Shown here: piece after piece, positions 1 through 8,722 of the stretch
Position numbering within the stretch: the first letter of the stretch is position 1
How the letters are laid out: each line of letters starts with the position of its first letter
Assembly (NCBI RefSeq): GCF_013782625.1
Contig: NZ_CP056199.1
Coordinates: 2,126,588 to 2,190,587 of the forward strand
Direction of reading: 5' to 3'
DNA from: Enterobacter sp. RHBSTW-00994
Lineage (GTDB): Bacteria > Pseudomonadota > Gammaproteobacteria > Enterobacterales > Enterobacteriaceae
DNA: 64,000 bases
Position numbers and translations under genes: made by a program
Notes under the pieces: generated by a model
Seen by the model: the letters and a program-made list of their open reading frames with translations, nothing else
Database searches by the model: none
What the model was told of the DNA's origin: nothing

Positions 1-49
1 CTGCATACAGCGAGCCTCGATGGATTATATTCTCAAGCAGGAGAAGAAC

Positions 50-412
50 ATGTTTTATTGGGTATTATTAGCGTTGGCTATCGTGGCTGAAATTACGGGT
101 ACGCTTTCAATGAAATGGGCCAGTGTCAGCGACGGCAATACTGGCTTTATTTTAATGTTGGTGATGATCTCACTCTCCTATATTTTCCTGTCCTTTGCGG
201 TAAAAAAAATCGCCCTGGGTGTCGCTTATGCGTTATGGGAAGGTATCGGTATTTTATTGATCACACTCTTCAGCGTACTGTTATTTGATGAAACGTTATC
301 GACCATGAAAATTGCCGGTCTGACAACGCTGGTTGCGGGTATCGTGCTGATTAAATCGGGCACGCGTAAGCCAGTAAAACAGCAGAAGGAGCAGGCTCAT
401 GCAGCAGTTTGA
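50..412 (+). CDS. mdtJ: Spermidine exporter subunit MdtJ (SMR family)
   Basis: Small multidrug resistance family protein of 120 residues with four hydrophobic membrane segments; in E. coli MdtJ works only as a heterodimer with MdtI and exports spermidine across the inner membrane. The sequence is near identical to E. coli MdtJ through the whole membrane region (conserved Glu in [13 protein letters not shown] and the YALWEGIG segment). An in-frame ATG exists 30 bases upstream, but the ATG at 50 follows a good ribosome binding site (aggagaagaac) and matches the family start. The last 14 bases overlap mdtI, so the two are cotranslated. In E. coli a spermidine-responsive upstream ORF (mdtU) precedes mdtJ; that leader lies mostly outside this window. 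Confidence 0.95.
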   Translation: MFYWVLLALAIVAEITGTLSMKWASVSDGNTGFILMLVMISLSYIFLSFAVKKIALGVAYALWEGIGILLITLFSVLLFDETLSTMKIAGLTTLVAGIVLIKSGTRKPVKQQKEQAHAAV

Positions 413-728
413 GTGGGTACACGCTGCCTGGTTGGCATTTGCTATCGTGCTGGAAATTGTGGCAAACGTATTTTTGAAGTTTTCTGATGGTTTCCGGCGG
501 AAATTCTACGGCCTTATGTCCATTGCTGCCGTACTGGGCGCATTCAGTGCATTGTCACAGGCGGTAAAAGGCATCGACCTTTCGGTCGCGTATGCGTTGT
601 GGGGCGGTTTTGGTATTGCCGCCACCCTGGCCGCAGGCTGGATCCTGTTTGGCCAACGATTAAATAACAAAGGCTGGGTCGGCTTATTGTTGTTGCTGGC
701 AGGAATGATCATGATAAAACTTGCCTGA
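399..728 (+). CDS. mdtI: Spermidine exporter subunit MdtI (SMR family)
   Basis: A 109-residue SMR protein, the obligate partner of MdtJ in spermidine export. Four hydrophobic segments, the conserved membrane Glu in the first helix ([14 protein letters not shown]) and the [11 protein letters not shown] motif are visible, and length equals that of E. coli MdtI. The start codon lies inside the end of mdtJ (14-base overlap), which implies translational coupling and stoichiometric production of the heterodimer. A hairpin immediately downstream likely ends the two-gene transcript. Confidence 0.95.
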   Translation: MQQFEWVHAAWLAFAIVLEIVANVFLKFSDGFRRKFYGLMSIAAVLGAFSALSQAVKGIDLSVAYALWGGFGIAATLAAGWILFGQRLNNKGWVGLLLLLAGMIMIKLA

Positions 729-734
729 TGTGAG

Positions 735-758
735 CGCTGCCTGCATTTGCGGGCAGCG
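735..758 (+). terminator. Probable terminator of mdtJI
   Basis: Inverted repeat CGCTGCC/GGGCAGCG separated by about 9 bases, extended by further pairing in the loop, and followed by aaattt. It lies 6 bases after the mdtI stop. The T-run is short, so termination is plausible but not certain. Confidence 0.55.
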
Positions 759-812
759 AAATTTGCTACCTGTATTACTCTTAGAAAAGAAGAACTTTGA
801 AGAGGGTGGCGA

Positions 813-2975
813 ATGTATTACACATTAAGCTGGCGTAATATTCCTACGGCAAAAACCCTGTTTGTCATGATATTTATGGCCGGGATCGGCTTAATCGTTT
901 CGGTTGTCGCACTGCTTTATCTTTCGCTTCATCTTATCAGCACCAAAACCAATGAAATTGATGAGCACCGCTCCGCGCTCTCGGTTCAGGGTGCTATCCA
1001 GACTTCCGTAAACCGCGTCTCGTCACTGGTTATCGATAATGCCGTCTGGGATGACGCCGTTCGGGAGGTTTACAAACCCGATATCAACACCGAATGGTTG
1101 TATAACACATGGGGAGCGGGTTTTAAGATCAATAATCTCTACGATGGCACATTTGTACTGGATCAACATTTCAACGTGCTGTGGGGCTCGTTCCGGAGCA
1201 AACCCTTTACCGAAAAAAGTCTCGATTTTTTTGGCAATGGCCTGAAAGCGTTGATCAGCCAGCACACCCGCGCGTTACCCAGCGATAAGACTATCTATGC
1301 CGGGATCACCAGAACCCGCAATGGTGTGGCGTTCATTGGCATTGGGCTTGTTCGGCCAATGGTCGGGCCTCTGAAGGTCAATGATGATACACGTCGATAT
1401 CTGGTGATTACACGTCATCTCAACCCCCAGATACTCTCCGATCTGGGCGCGACGTTTCAAATCGATAATCTGAACTATACCCCGGACAAAATTAACGATA
1501 CGAGCATGCCGCTTCGAAGTTCAGCGGGAGAGTTACTGGGTTACCTGAACTGGCAAGCGCGTCTGCCTGGCGCACAGGCAGCTCATGCGGCATCGTCAGA
1601 AATTACACAGATCGTCATTCTGGCGGCAGCCCTGATCTTACTGTTTATTCTGCTGAGCAGCGTTGGGTTGTACAAGCTTGCGAGAGGAGAAAGTCAGGCC
1701 CGGCTGGTGGCAAGAACCGACTGGCTAAGCCACCTGCCAAACCGACGTGCGCTGATTGAGTCCCTGGATAAGGTGAGCTTGCGCGGAGATATTGATGTTA
1801 AAAGCGTGGTCTTTATCGATCTTGATGGTTTTAAAGATGTGAATGATATCTATGGTCACAGCGTTGGTGATGATTTGATCATCGCCATTGCCAAAACGCT
1901 GCGCGAGCGGGTTCCGCCAGGAGGGATGCTGGCGCGTATGGGGGGAGATGAGTTTGCAATGACCATTGGAGGCGATCGTGCTGAAGCGCTGGCCGCGGCT
2001 TTTGCCGGGTCGGTGCTTGATTTTCTCAATACGCCCATTCGTCTGGGCGATCGCACGATTCATATTGGAGCCAGTATCGGCATTGCCAGCGGAACCCTGA
2101 TTGAATGCACCAGCTCTGAATTGTTCCGCCGGGCAGATATCGCGATGTATCACTCCAAAATTACCGGAAAAGGGCGTATTACCCATTATGACGCCGAGCT
2201 GAACAGCGCGCGTGAATGGCAACTGGCGATAGAAAATCAGATCCGCAATGGACTTGAACGCAATGAGTTTGACGTCTGGTATCAGCCCATCATTGATGCA
2301 CGTAGCCAGAAAATGACCAGCGTAGAAGCCCTTGTCCGCTGGCCGCGTCGCCCGGCAGGCGAACTTGGGCCAGATACCTTTATTTCCATTGCCGAGACAA
2401 GCGGTTTGATCTACAAGCTCGGGCAATTCGTCCTGCATCGCGCGTGTCAGGATCTAGAGCCTTTCAACGATCTGAAACTGTCAGTGAATATCTCCCCGGC
2501 GCAATTCCGCGATCCCGAATTTGAAGATAAGGTCGCAAAAGTACTGGAGATGACCCGTTTCCCCGCTAAACGCCTGCAACTGGAAGTAACAGAAACCTAT
2601 GTACTGGAAAATCCGGAACGCGCAAGGACGGCAATCGTCAATCTTAAAGCGTTAGGCACAGCAGTGGCACTGGACGACTTTGGCACGGGGTATTCGAGCA
2701 TTGGCTATTTGCGGCGCTTTAACTTTGACACCATCAAAATAGACAAATCGCTGGCTGGGCTCGTGGATAACGATGAGCAGGCGGCAGCACTGGTGAGTGG
2801 AACCGTGCGGATCGCGAATGCACTGGGCATGGCGGTTGTGGCTGAAGGGGTGGAAAACGAAAAACAGATGAAATTGCTCAGGCTGGCTGGCTGCGATCAG
2901 TTGCAGGGCTTCTGGTTCAGCCAGCCGATGCCTATCGAGGCAATTATCGAATTACGTCAGGTAAGACAGTGCTGA
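813..2975 (+). CDS. Membrane GGDEF-EAL cyclic-di-GMP enzyme with CHASE4-like sensor
   Basis: A 720-residue two-transmembrane receptor: helix about 16-42, periplasmic region about 43-260 resembling CHASE4 sensors, second helix about 262-285, GGDEF domain about 300-455 and EAL domain about 465-715. The cyclase motif GGDEF is intact. The product-inhibition RxxD site normally nine residues before it is not present (PPGG occupies that place). The phosphodiesterase residues are also present: EALVRW, NISP, LEVTET, DDFGTGYSS, IKIDK, AEGVE and the final QGFWFSQP. Both activities are therefore possible; which dominates cannot be read from sequence. It is not part of the E. coli mdtI-ydgD interval and looks like an insertion. 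It converges on ydgD, with a single base between the two stop codons. Confidence 0.85.
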   Translation: MYYTLSWRNIPTAKTLFVMIFMAGIGLIVSVVALLYLSLHLISTKTNEIDEHRSALSVQGAIQTSVNRVSSLVIDNAVWDDAVREVYKPDINTEWLYNTWGAGFKINNLYDGTFVLDQHFNVLWGSFRSKPFTEKSLDFFGNGLKALISQHTRALPSDKTIYAGITRTRNGVAFIGIGLVRPMVGPLKVNDDTRRYLVITRHLNPQILSDLGATFQIDNLNYTPDKINDTSMPLRSSAGELLGYLNWQARLPGAQAAHAASSEITQIVILAAALILLFILLSSVGLYKLARGESQARLVARTDWLSHLPNRRALIESLDKVSLRGDIDVKSVVFIDLDGFKDVNDIYGHSVGDDLIIAIAKTLRERVPPGGMLARMGGDEFAMTIGGDRAEALAAAFAGSVLDFLNTPIRLGDRTIHIGASIGIASGTLIECTSSELFRRADIAMYHSKITGKGRITHYDAELNSAREWQLAIENQIRNGLERNEFDVWYQPIIDARSQKMTSVEALVRWPRRPAGELGPDTFISIAETSGLIYKLGQFVLHRACQDLEPFNDLKLSVNISPAQFRDPEFEDKVAKVLEMTRFPAKRLQLEVTETYVLENPERARTAIVNLKALGTAVALDDFGTGYSSIGYLRRFNFDTIKIDKSLAGLVDNDEQAAALVSGTVRIANALGMAVVAEGVENEKQMKLLRLAGCDQLQGFWFSQPMPIEAIIELRQVRQC

Positions 2976-2976
2976 G

Positions 2977-3798
2977 TTATTGTTGCGCCAACGCTTCCAG
3001 CCTGTCGCGAAAACCGGTCACGGACAATGCGCGGTTATCTGCACGCCATCTGTCTTTGGCGGCGGGGGCTGAACTCTGCACACCAATCAACTGCCAGCCG
3101 CTGTCGGTTTTTAACATCAGTGGCGAGCCACTGTCACCGGGGAGCGTATCGCACTGGTGCGATAACACACTGTTTTGTGCCCAGCCCGTAACAACACAGT
3201 CGTTGTGCGTGTAGAGCGTGTCAAGATGATCCACCGGGTAGCCTGACTGCGTCACTTTTCGATCGGCTGTTTTCAGTGCGGCCGTCAGCGCGGCTTTATC
3301 GCCGTCAAACAAGGGCAGTGGTGTAATACCTGACGGCGGATAACGCAATACGATCAGACCAAAATCCCACGATGCAGCAGCCGGTGGGACAATCCAGCCG
3401 TCGCCATCGGGTTTTAAACGTTTACCCAGTGACGGGTCTACGCGGCCTTCAATACCGTGGATTTCATAACGCCATACCCCTTTTTGCGATACAAAACGTA
3501 ACGCGATGGCTTTATCCGGTTTGCCATTTGGCGGCGTTAACAAACAGTGGCCTGCCGTAAGTGCCAGTTGGGGGGTAATTAAGGTCGCTGTGCATAAGTT
3601 GCCGCTGGCGGTTTCCAGTTGCCCGATGGCATCCCAGGGTGGCTGAGTAGGATCGGAGACACGCGTCCGGTCGTCATGACCGAAAAACAACGTTTTTACA
3701 TCTTTGGCGGAAAGGGTGTCATCACCGCTATCGTCCGCATGTGAAACGCCAGAAAAGAGAGCAACCGTTCCCATTAACAACACAACAGATTTACGCAT
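2977..3798 (-). CDS. ydgD: Periplasmic trypsin-like serine protease YdgD
   Basis: A 273-residue secreted S1-family protease homologue. An N-terminal signal peptide ([21 protein letters not shown]) is followed by a chymotrypsin-fold domain with the full catalytic triad in context: His in LTAGHC, Asp in WDFGLIVL and Ser in PGDSGSPL. Paired cysteines (NLCTA/GHCLL and DCVV/HQCDT) suggest disulfides. It sits in its E. coli position between mdtI and ydgU/asr. Physiological substrates are not established. The GGDEF-EAL gene ends one base from this gene's stop codon, on the other strand. Confidence 0.9.
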   Translation of the reverse strand: MRKSVVLLMGTVALFSGVSHADDSGDDTLSAKDVKTLFFGHDDRTRVSDPTQPPWDAIGQLETASGNLCTATLITPQLALTAGHCLLTPPNGKPDKAIALRFVSQKGVWRYEIHGIEGRVDPSLGKRLKPDGDGWIVPPAAASWDFGLIVLRYPPSGITPLPLFDGDKAALTAALKTADRKVTQSGYPVDHLDTLYTHNDCVVTGWAQNSVLSHQCDTLPGDSGSPLMLKTDSGWQLIGVQSSAPAAKDRWRADNRALSVTGFRDRLEALAQQ

Positions 3799-3899
3799 AT
3801 CACACTCTGGTGGGGTAATTATGATTATTAAAAGTGAACCCTGTGAAAATACTATAGACGGGACAGCGTTAAAGTGGGAGTAAAATCAGCGTGCTACAT

Positions 3900-3983
3900 T
3901 CAGGAAAGATAAAAGTGGCTTGCGATGAGCGCGCACAAAATAAGTAATATAAGGATGAGCTCAAACCGATAGCGTCGCAGCAT
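3900..3983 (-). CDS. ydgU: Small membrane protein YdgU (27 aa)
   Basis: A very short gene. The minus strand reads M-L-R-R-Y-R-F-E-L-I-L-I, then a hydrophobic stretch, and ends H-F-Y-L-S before TGA: 27 residues forming a single membrane helix with a positively charged N-terminus. It closely matches the E. coli small protein YdgU, encoded at the same place between asr and ydgD. A strong ribosome binding site (ggaggg) lies about 4 bases before the ATG. It lies downstream of the asr terminator, so it may be made by readthrough of acid-induced asr transcription or from its own promoter. Function is unknown. Confidence 0.85.
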   Translation of the reverse strand: MLRRYRFELILILLILCALIASHFYLS

Positions 3984-3994
3984 ACGCCCTCCGG

Positions 3995-4033
3995 ATAAAA
4001 AAACGGCGCTGATCCTTTTCCGGTTCAGCGCCG
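3995..4033 (-). terminator. Rho-independent terminator of asr
   Basis: Reading the minus strand: GGCGCTGA, a 12-base loop, TCAGCGCC, then a run of seven T. Classic intrinsic terminator about 40 bases after the asr stop. A second hairpin (GTGCCC-cgaa-GGGCAC, 4044-4059) lies between it and the stop codon. Confidence 0.85.
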
Positions 4034-4074
4034 GTTTACTAACGTGCCCCGAAGGGCACGGTTATGCATGTATC

Positions 4075-4539
4075 TTATGCAGCTGGCTGTGCAGCTGGTT
4101 TAGCAGCTTCGTGTTTCACTGCTTTTTTGTGGTGTTTTTTAGCAGCCTGAGCTTTCTGAGCTACAGCGGGTTTAGTCGCTTTTTTGTGGTGCTTTTTAGC
4201 CGCCTGAGCTTTCTGCTCTACAGCAGGTTTAGCCGCTTTTTTGTGATGCTTTTTAGCCGCCTGAGCTTTCTGCTCTACAGCGGGTTTAGCGGCTTTTTTG
4301 TGGTGCTTTTTAGCCGCCTGAGCTTTCTGCTCAGTTGGTGCTGCGGTTGCTGGAGCAGCGGCTTCTTTTTTCACTGCTGCTTTATGATGTTTCTTATGGT
4401 GAACCGCTTTTGCTGGCGCAGCGGTAGTGGTTGCAGCTGGCGCAGCAGCAGGTGTTGCGGTCGCGGTAGTTTCAGCAGCGAATGCAGCGGAAGACAGACC
4501 CATAGCAGCGGCAACAACCAGAGCTAATACTTTATTCAT
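4075..4539 (-). CDS. asr: Acid shock protein Asr
   Basis: A 154-residue periplasmic protein with a signal peptide ([20 protein letters not shown]) and a very basic, low-complexity mature part rich in Ala, Lys and His. The second half is four near-identical 19-residue units containing [13 protein letters not shown]. Asr is strongly induced at low pH via RstBA/PhoBR and is processed in the periplasm; it is thought to protect proteins there. The chosen ATG lies 7 bases after GAGGG; an in-frame ATG two codons upstream is too close to that site. E. coli Asr is shorter, the difference lying mainly in repeat number. An RstA-type box lies upstream. Confidence 0.93.
   Translation of the reverse strand: MNKVLALVVAAAMGLSSAAFAAETTATATPAAAPAATTTAAPAKAVHHKKHHKAAVKKEAAAPATAAPTEQKAQAAKKHHKKAAKPAVEQKAQAAKKHHKKAAKPAVEQKAQAAKKHHKKATKPAVAQKAQAAKKHHKKAVKHEAAKPAAQPAA
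4103..4332 (-). repeat. 57-bp tandem repeat inside asr (four copies)
   Basis: The word cctgagctttctg recurs at 4146, 4203, 4260 and about 4317, an exact 57-base period, coding the 19-residue KKHHKK units. Copies two and three are nearly identical at DNA level, implying recent duplication. Because 57 is divisible by three, copy-number change stays in frame. Confidence 0.9.
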
Positions 4540-4643
4540 TCTCATACCCTCGAATTTGGTTTTTCATTTAACCCCACTGCGGGGCCGTTGAAATAACTAT
4601 ATCCCTGTAAATCCGGGGTTTCCGTGAGTGATTGGTATCGGCG

Positions 4644-4657
4644 TGTAACGGAATGTA
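4644..4657 (-). promoter_or_regulatory. RstA-type box upstream of asr
   Basis: On the minus strand TACATTCCGTTACA matches the known RstA consensus TACATNTNGTTACA at all but one fixed position. It lies about 105 bases before the asr start codon. A TATAGT -10-like hexamer follows at 4596-4601. This fits the established acid induction of asr by RstBA. Confidence 0.7.
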
Positions 4658-4716
4658 CAAAGGCGGTGGGACAGCATACGAACGGGCTATTACAGGCACG
4701 CCCGTATGCCAGACAG

Positions 4717-5271
4717 TTACTTCTTCAGTGACGCGAGTATGTGTTCCGGAGACTGACTGCCCACAATCGTCCGCGATGATGGCTCAATGACAACCATAAC
4801 GGGAGTTACCGTAATGCCGAGCCTGTCTGCAAGGGCTGATTGCCGCGTGACCAGGTCGGAACAGGCCGGAGTTGTGTCATTATCAGGTAAAAATCCCGCC
4901 ATCGCACTTTGCAGGCTTTTCACCTTATCCGCAGAACACCAGACTCTGCCCATATCTTCAATCACCGAATCGCGAATAGCGCCGGGCGCGACGGTCAGAA
5001 ACGACATCGTCAGGCCTGCATCTGTGTACTGCTTAACATTTTTCACTACGTCACTGCAGTAGCCGCACTGGTTATCAATAAAGACCAGAAGCTTGTACTT
5101 TTCAGCGGGAGCCTGAAACGTTATGGGGTGGAGATCAGACAGAGAGCGGGTGATATCGTCATACGCTTCTTTCGGTGTGTTATCCGTGACAGGGGGCTGC
5201 GTTGCGAATGAACTCAAACTCATCGTACACAGTATTGCCGACGCAATGGTCTTCATCATGCCTTTCATCAT
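4717..5271 (-). CDS. Small periplasmic DsbC-like thioredoxin-fold protein
   Basis: A 184-residue protein with a signal peptide (about 1-23) and a thioredoxin fold carrying the redox motif C69-G-Y-C72, the CxxC sequence typical of DsbC/DsbG-type isomerases. A Thr-Pro cis-proline loop follows (GITVTPVMVV), and a second Cys pair (VWCSADK and PACSD) is present as in the DsbC catalytic domain. DsbC has an extra N-terminal dimerisation domain; only about 30 residues lie between the signal peptide and the fold here, so this may be a monomeric oxidoreductase or a partner of another protein. It stands alone between asr and a carboxypeptidase gene and is not part of the E. coli order. The substrate is unknown. 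Confidence 0.7.
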   Translation of the reverse strand: MMKGMMKTIASAILCTMSLSSFATQPPVTDNTPKEAYDDITRSLSDLHPITFQAPAEKYKLLVFIDNQCGYCSDVVKNVKQYTDAGLTMSFLTVAPGAIRDSVIEDMGRVWCSADKVKSLQSAMAGFLPDNDTTPACSDLVTRQSALADRLGITVTPVMVVIEPSSRTIVGSQSPEHILASLKK

Positions 5272-5399
5272 TCATCCCTTTATCTATTTTTAATGTCTGG
5301 TCTGTTAGCTACATATTGTGTGACCAGGGCATTACTTAATACATAAAGTGGCTGATAACGATATGTGCGAAATCATTTTCTGACTGACTAACGTGTGAA

Positions 5400-5422
5400 A
5401 CCGCCGGAGCTTGCCCCGGCGG
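5400..5422 (-). terminator. Terminator of the M32 carboxypeptidase gene
   Basis: Inverted repeat CCGCCGG/CCGGCGG close after the stop on the minus strand, flanked by ATTT/TTT tracts. Stem of at least seven GC-rich pairs. Confidence 0.7.
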
Positions 5423-5428
5423 TATTTA

Positions 5429-6916
5429 TTACAGATAACGTGACGTCAGGTGTTCACGGAAATAGCGGATATTGAGATCTTCACCCGTGGCCTGGGTGAT
5501 CAGCTGTGAGGTCGTGAAGCGGCTGCCATGCTGCCAGATGTTCTGGCGCAGCCAGTCAAACAAGGCAGAGAAGTCACCGCCAGCAATAGATGCGTGTAAG
5601 CCTGGCAGCGCGGTTTTCGCCGCATGGAAAAGCTGTGCGGCATACATTGCACCCAGCGTGTACGACGGGAAGTATCCAAAGCCGCCGTCGGTCCAGTGGA
5701 TATCCTGCATGCAGCCGTTGCGGTAGTTATCTTTAGTGGACAACCCGAGCCAGGCCTGCATTTTCTCATCCCACAAGGCCGGAATATCCTCCACCTCGAT
5801 TTCGCCATTAATCAGCGAACGCTCAATCTCATAGCGCAGCACAACATGTGCCGGATAGCTTACCTCATCGGCATCGACGCGGATGTAACCCGGCTTCACG
5901 CGCTGGTTCCAGGCGATAAAATTCTCTTCGCTAAACGCCGCCTGGCTACCGAAACGGGCATGAACGGCAGGCAACAGGTGTTTTAGGAACGCGTTGCTGC
6001 GGCCCAGTTGCATCTCAAAGAACAAACTCTGGGATTCGTGGATCGCCGTTGAACGTGCCTGGGCGACAGGTTGCCCGGCCCAGGCTTTCGGCAGATTTTG
6101 CTCATAGCGGGCGTGACCTGTTTCATGAATCACGCCAAACAGAGCACTCAGCAGTTCGTCCTCATCGTAACGCGTGGTAATTCGTACATCTTCCGGTACG
6201 CCGCCACAGAACGGATGCGCACTGACATCCAGGCGACCAGCATTAAAATCGAAGCCAAGCATTTTCATTGCTTCCAGTCCCAGCTCGCGCTGAATGGCGG
6301 TTGGGAAGGGACCTTGCGGTGGCACGAAGGCGTGCTGAGACTGTTTTTCTACCACGTTCGCAAGCAGATCCGGTAGCCAGGATTTCATGTCGCCAAACAG
6401 CACATCAAGGCGATCGCTGGTCATATCCGGTTCAAAAATATCCAGCAGCGCGTCATAAGGCGAGCAGCCTTTGGCTTCGGCGCGCAAGCGGGCCTCTTCC
6501 CGGCTGTGTTTGACCACCTCTTTCAGGTTGGTGGAAAATCCTTGCCAGTCATTCGCAGGACGTTGTGTACGCCAGGCGTGCTCGCACTTGCTGCCCGCCA
6601 GAGATTTTGCTTCCACCAGCGATTCGGGCAGCAAAGACGCTTGCTGATAATGGCGCGTCATTTCCCGCAGATTAGCCTGTTCAAGATCATTCAGATCTTC
6701 GCTTTCAGCGGCTGCCAGCCATTCACCCACTTTTTTATCGGTCAGGATCTGGTGCTGTAATACGCTCATTTCAGCCAGTGCTTCACCGCGCGCGGCACTG
6801 CCGCCTGGCGGCATCATGGTGAACATATCCCAACTGGCGATGGAAGAGAGATGTGAGAAGCGGGAGAGACGCTGGAAGGTGCGGGTGAGTGCCTGATAAG
6901 AAGCGTTTTTCTGCAT
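5429..6916 (-). CDS. Carboxypeptidase, M32 (thermostable carboxypeptidase 1) family
   Basis: A 495-residue cytosolic zinc metallopeptidase that removes C-terminal residues from peptides. All family signatures are visible: HPF near 234, DVRIT near 243, the zinc motif H264-E-T-G-H268, HESQS about 25 residues later, IRVDADE and the closing GCMQDIHWTDGGFGYFPSY. Length is that of the family. No signal peptide. It is a monocistronic insertion relative to the E. coli ynfM-asr interval, ended by a hairpin just after the stop. Likely role: peptide turnover. Confidence 0.9.
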   Translation of the reverse strand: MQKNASYQALTRTFQRLSRFSHLSSIASWDMFTMMPPGGSAARGEALAEMSVLQHQILTDKKVGEWLAAAESEDLNDLEQANLREMTRHYQQASLLPESLVEAKSLAGSKCEHAWRTQRPANDWQGFSTNLKEVVKHSREEARLRAEAKGCSPYDALLDIFEPDMTSDRLDVLFGDMKSWLPDLLANVVEKQSQHAFVPPQGPFPTAIQRELGLEAMKMLGFDFNAGRLDVSAHPFCGGVPEDVRITTRYDEDELLSALFGVIHETGHARYEQNLPKAWAGQPVAQARSTAIHESQSLFFEMQLGRSNAFLKHLLPAVHARFGSQAAFSEENFIAWNQRVKPGYIRVDADEVSYPAHVVLRYEIERSLINGEIEVEDIPALWDEKMQAWLGLSTKDNYRNGCMQDIHWTDGGFGYFPSYTLGAMYAAQLFHAAKTALPGLHASIAGGDFSALFDWLRQNIWQHGSRFTTSQLITQATGEDLNIRYFREHLTSRYL

Positions 6917-7298
6917 AGTTCTTGTTCTCGTTAGGTTGGATGTGCTCCCGGAGTGTAACGTGATTTAGGGTGGATTAATGCACTTTTGATGCACTGGCTA
7001 ATTTCTGATGAGGGCGTGGAAGACGACGGGAGAGAAGGGAGTCGACCATTAGCTGAAGAGGGATGTGACACAAGGGAGGAATAATTGCCCCTGATCTGTC
7101 AGCCATATAAACATTGGCCCACTTTTGCAGATTCGATAATTATGGCAACGATCAACGGTTTTATTGCTGGCTCTGGTGAAGGTCTCTTTTGCCAGAAGGG
7201 GGATTCAGACTCAATGGAGTTTCTGCCATCAAAGTGCGAACATTTGAGACGAAAATGTGTGAACCAATCCGACAAAAAGTCATCTGCATCCAGATATG
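6917..7298 (+). other. Intergenic region, about 380 bp, no gene recognised
   Basis: Between the carboxypeptidase start and the ynfM terminator. The left end must hold the carboxypeptidase promoter. An open frame over 7085-7366 runs through the ynfM terminator and into the end of ynfM, and its product resembles nothing I know, so it is not called. No repeat or RNA structure stands out besides the terminator at its right end. Confidence 0.5.
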
Positions 7299-7332
7299 AA
7301 AAAGCCCCGTACTTTTCTCATTGCTACGGGGC
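7299..7332 (-). terminator. Rho-independent terminator of ynfM
   Basis: Minus strand: GCCCCGTA, a 13-base loop, TACGGGGC, then TTTTT, starting 16 bases after the ynfM stop. Eight-pair perfect stem with T-run. Confidence 0.85.
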
Positions 7333-7347
7333 CAGAATAACGTGTCG

Positions 7348-8601
7348 CTATTTTAAGCGTCGATGAAGACTTCTCCCAACCAGCAACGCCGCGCACAGCA
7401 TCAGTGCAATGAATCCCCCGACACCGTTCCAGCCATAGTTATGCCAGAAAACGCCGCCGAGTGTCCCGGCGATACTTGAACCCAGGTAATAACTGAACAA
7501 ATACAGGGATGAGGCCTGGCCTTTAGCACGACGTGCGCGTGGGCCGATCCAGCTACTGGCAACCGAATGGGCGGCGAAAAAGCCTGCGGAGAACAGCAAC
7601 ATTCCGGCAAAAATAAGCCACAAGGATGAGAAAAGTGTCATCAGCAAACCAACCAGCATGACGCCCGTCGACACCAGCATGACCGGCCCACGGCCAAAGC
7701 GTGCAGTCATGGCCCCGGCTTTTGGCGAACTCCAGGTCCCGGTGAGATAGGCGACAGAAAGCAGGCCGACAAAAGCCTGGCTCAGATGCCACGGAGAGAG
7801 CATCAGACGATAGCCAATGTAGTTAAACAGCGTCACAAAAGAGCCCATCAGCAGGAAGCCCGCCAGGAACAGCAGCGGCAGCCCTTTGTCACGCCAGTGC
7901 AGTCGAAAATTGATAAACAAGGTTTTCGGGCGCAGGGACGTGGGACGAAAGTGGCGGGATTCAGGGAGGATCCTCCAGAACATCAACGCAGAGGCGAGGG
8001 CGAAACAGCCAATCACCGCCAGCGCTATTCGCCAGTTGAAGATGTCGGTAAACACACCGCTTAAGAGACGCCCGCTCATGCCGCCGATGGAGTTCCCGCT
8101 GATGTACAACCCCATCGAGAAGGCGACAAAGCTGGGGTGGATCTCTTCGCTGAGGTAGGTCATCCCAACGGCGGCCACGCCGCTGAGTGATAACCCGATC
8201 AATGCGCGCATGATCAGGATGCCGTGCCAACTGGTCATCATGGTGGAGAGTAATGTACAGACAGACGCCAGCATAAGTGCGGTGACCATCACCTGTTTGC
8301 GACCAATCGCATCGGAGAGCGGCCCGGTAAACAACAAACCGACCGCCAGCATCCCGGTGGAAATGGAAAGTGAAATACTGCTGCTCGCAGGCGATACACC
8401 AAACTCATGAGATAAAACAGGCAGAATAGGCTGAACGCAATACAGCAGGGCAAACGTTGCCAGCCCGGCGGAGAAGAGCGCCAGAGTGACGCGCATAAAT
8501 GGGGGAGTACCACGTTTAATGAACTGAACTGGCTGAGATCTTGCGGGTAAAACATCAATATCGCTTGCCGGAGCGGTATCGATGGTAGTTGTACGACTCA
8601 C
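7348..8601 (-). CDS. ynfM: MFS transporter YnfM (12-TM efflux family)
   Basis: A 417-residue major facilitator with twelve hydrophobic segments and the MFS signature between helices 2 and 3 (GPLSDAIGRKQVM). It is close to E. coli YnfM along its length. An ATG exists 21 bases upstream, but the GTG at 8601 lies six bases after AAGGA and gives the same length and N-terminus (SRTTT) as E. coli. It is divergent from the LysR regulator gene ynfL, which is the likely regulator. YnfM has been linked to arabinose and drug export in E. coli; the substrate here is not established. Confidence 0.88.
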   Translation of the reverse strand: MSRTTTIDTAPASDIDVLPARSQPVQFIKRGTPPFMRVTLALFSAGLATFALLYCVQPILPVLSHEFGVSPASSSISLSISTGMLAVGLLFTGPLSDAIGRKQVMVTALMLASVCTLLSTMMTSWHGILIMRALIGLSLSGVAAVGMTYLSEEIHPSFVAFSMGLYISGNSIGGMSGRLLSGVFTDIFNWRIALAVIGCFALASALMFWRILPESRHFRPTSLRPKTLFINFRLHWRDKGLPLLFLAGFLLMGSFVTLFNYIGYRLMLSPWHLSQAFVGLLSVAYLTGTWSSPKAGAMTARFGRGPVMLVSTGVMLVGLLMTLFSSLWLIFAGMLLFSAGFFAAHSVASSWIGPRARRAKGQASSLYLFSYYLGSSIAGTLGGVFWHNYGWNGVGGFIALMLCAALLVGRSLHRRLK

Positions 8602-8722
8602 ACTGATTCCTTGCTTAAACATCCCCGTGATTTCGGGTGACGGGTATGACCACGAGATTAGGGTAGGAAAATGTAAATATTCTGTCTAATATATTAATAA
8701 TCTCAAATGATACTTTAAAGAT

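Noticed and set aside
20..49. In-frame extension of mdtJ from an ATG at 20
   Set aside because: The ATG at 50 has the better ribosome binding site and matches the family N-terminus; the extra residues ([10 protein letters not shown]) are not found in MdtJ.
50..728. mdtJI as guanidinium exporters linked to the guanidine operon
   Set aside because: The sequences are those of the spermidine exporter pair, not Gdx/SugE, and no riboswitch precedes them.
1725..2438. 237-codon open frame antisense to the GGDEF-EAL gene
   Set aside because: Product resembles nothing; it lies wholly opposite conserved catalytic domains, so it is a shadow frame.
4103..4332. CRISPR-like periodic repeat
   Set aside because: The 57-base units are contiguous coding repeats without spacers.
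4111..4527. 138-codon frame antisense to asr, rich in Phe/Ser
   Set aside because: Composition is the mirror of the Lys/His repeat; no ribosome binding site.
7085..7366. 93-codon frame between carboxypeptidase and ynfM
   Set aside because: It crosses the ynfM terminator hairpin and runs into the ynfM coding end; product unlike any protein.
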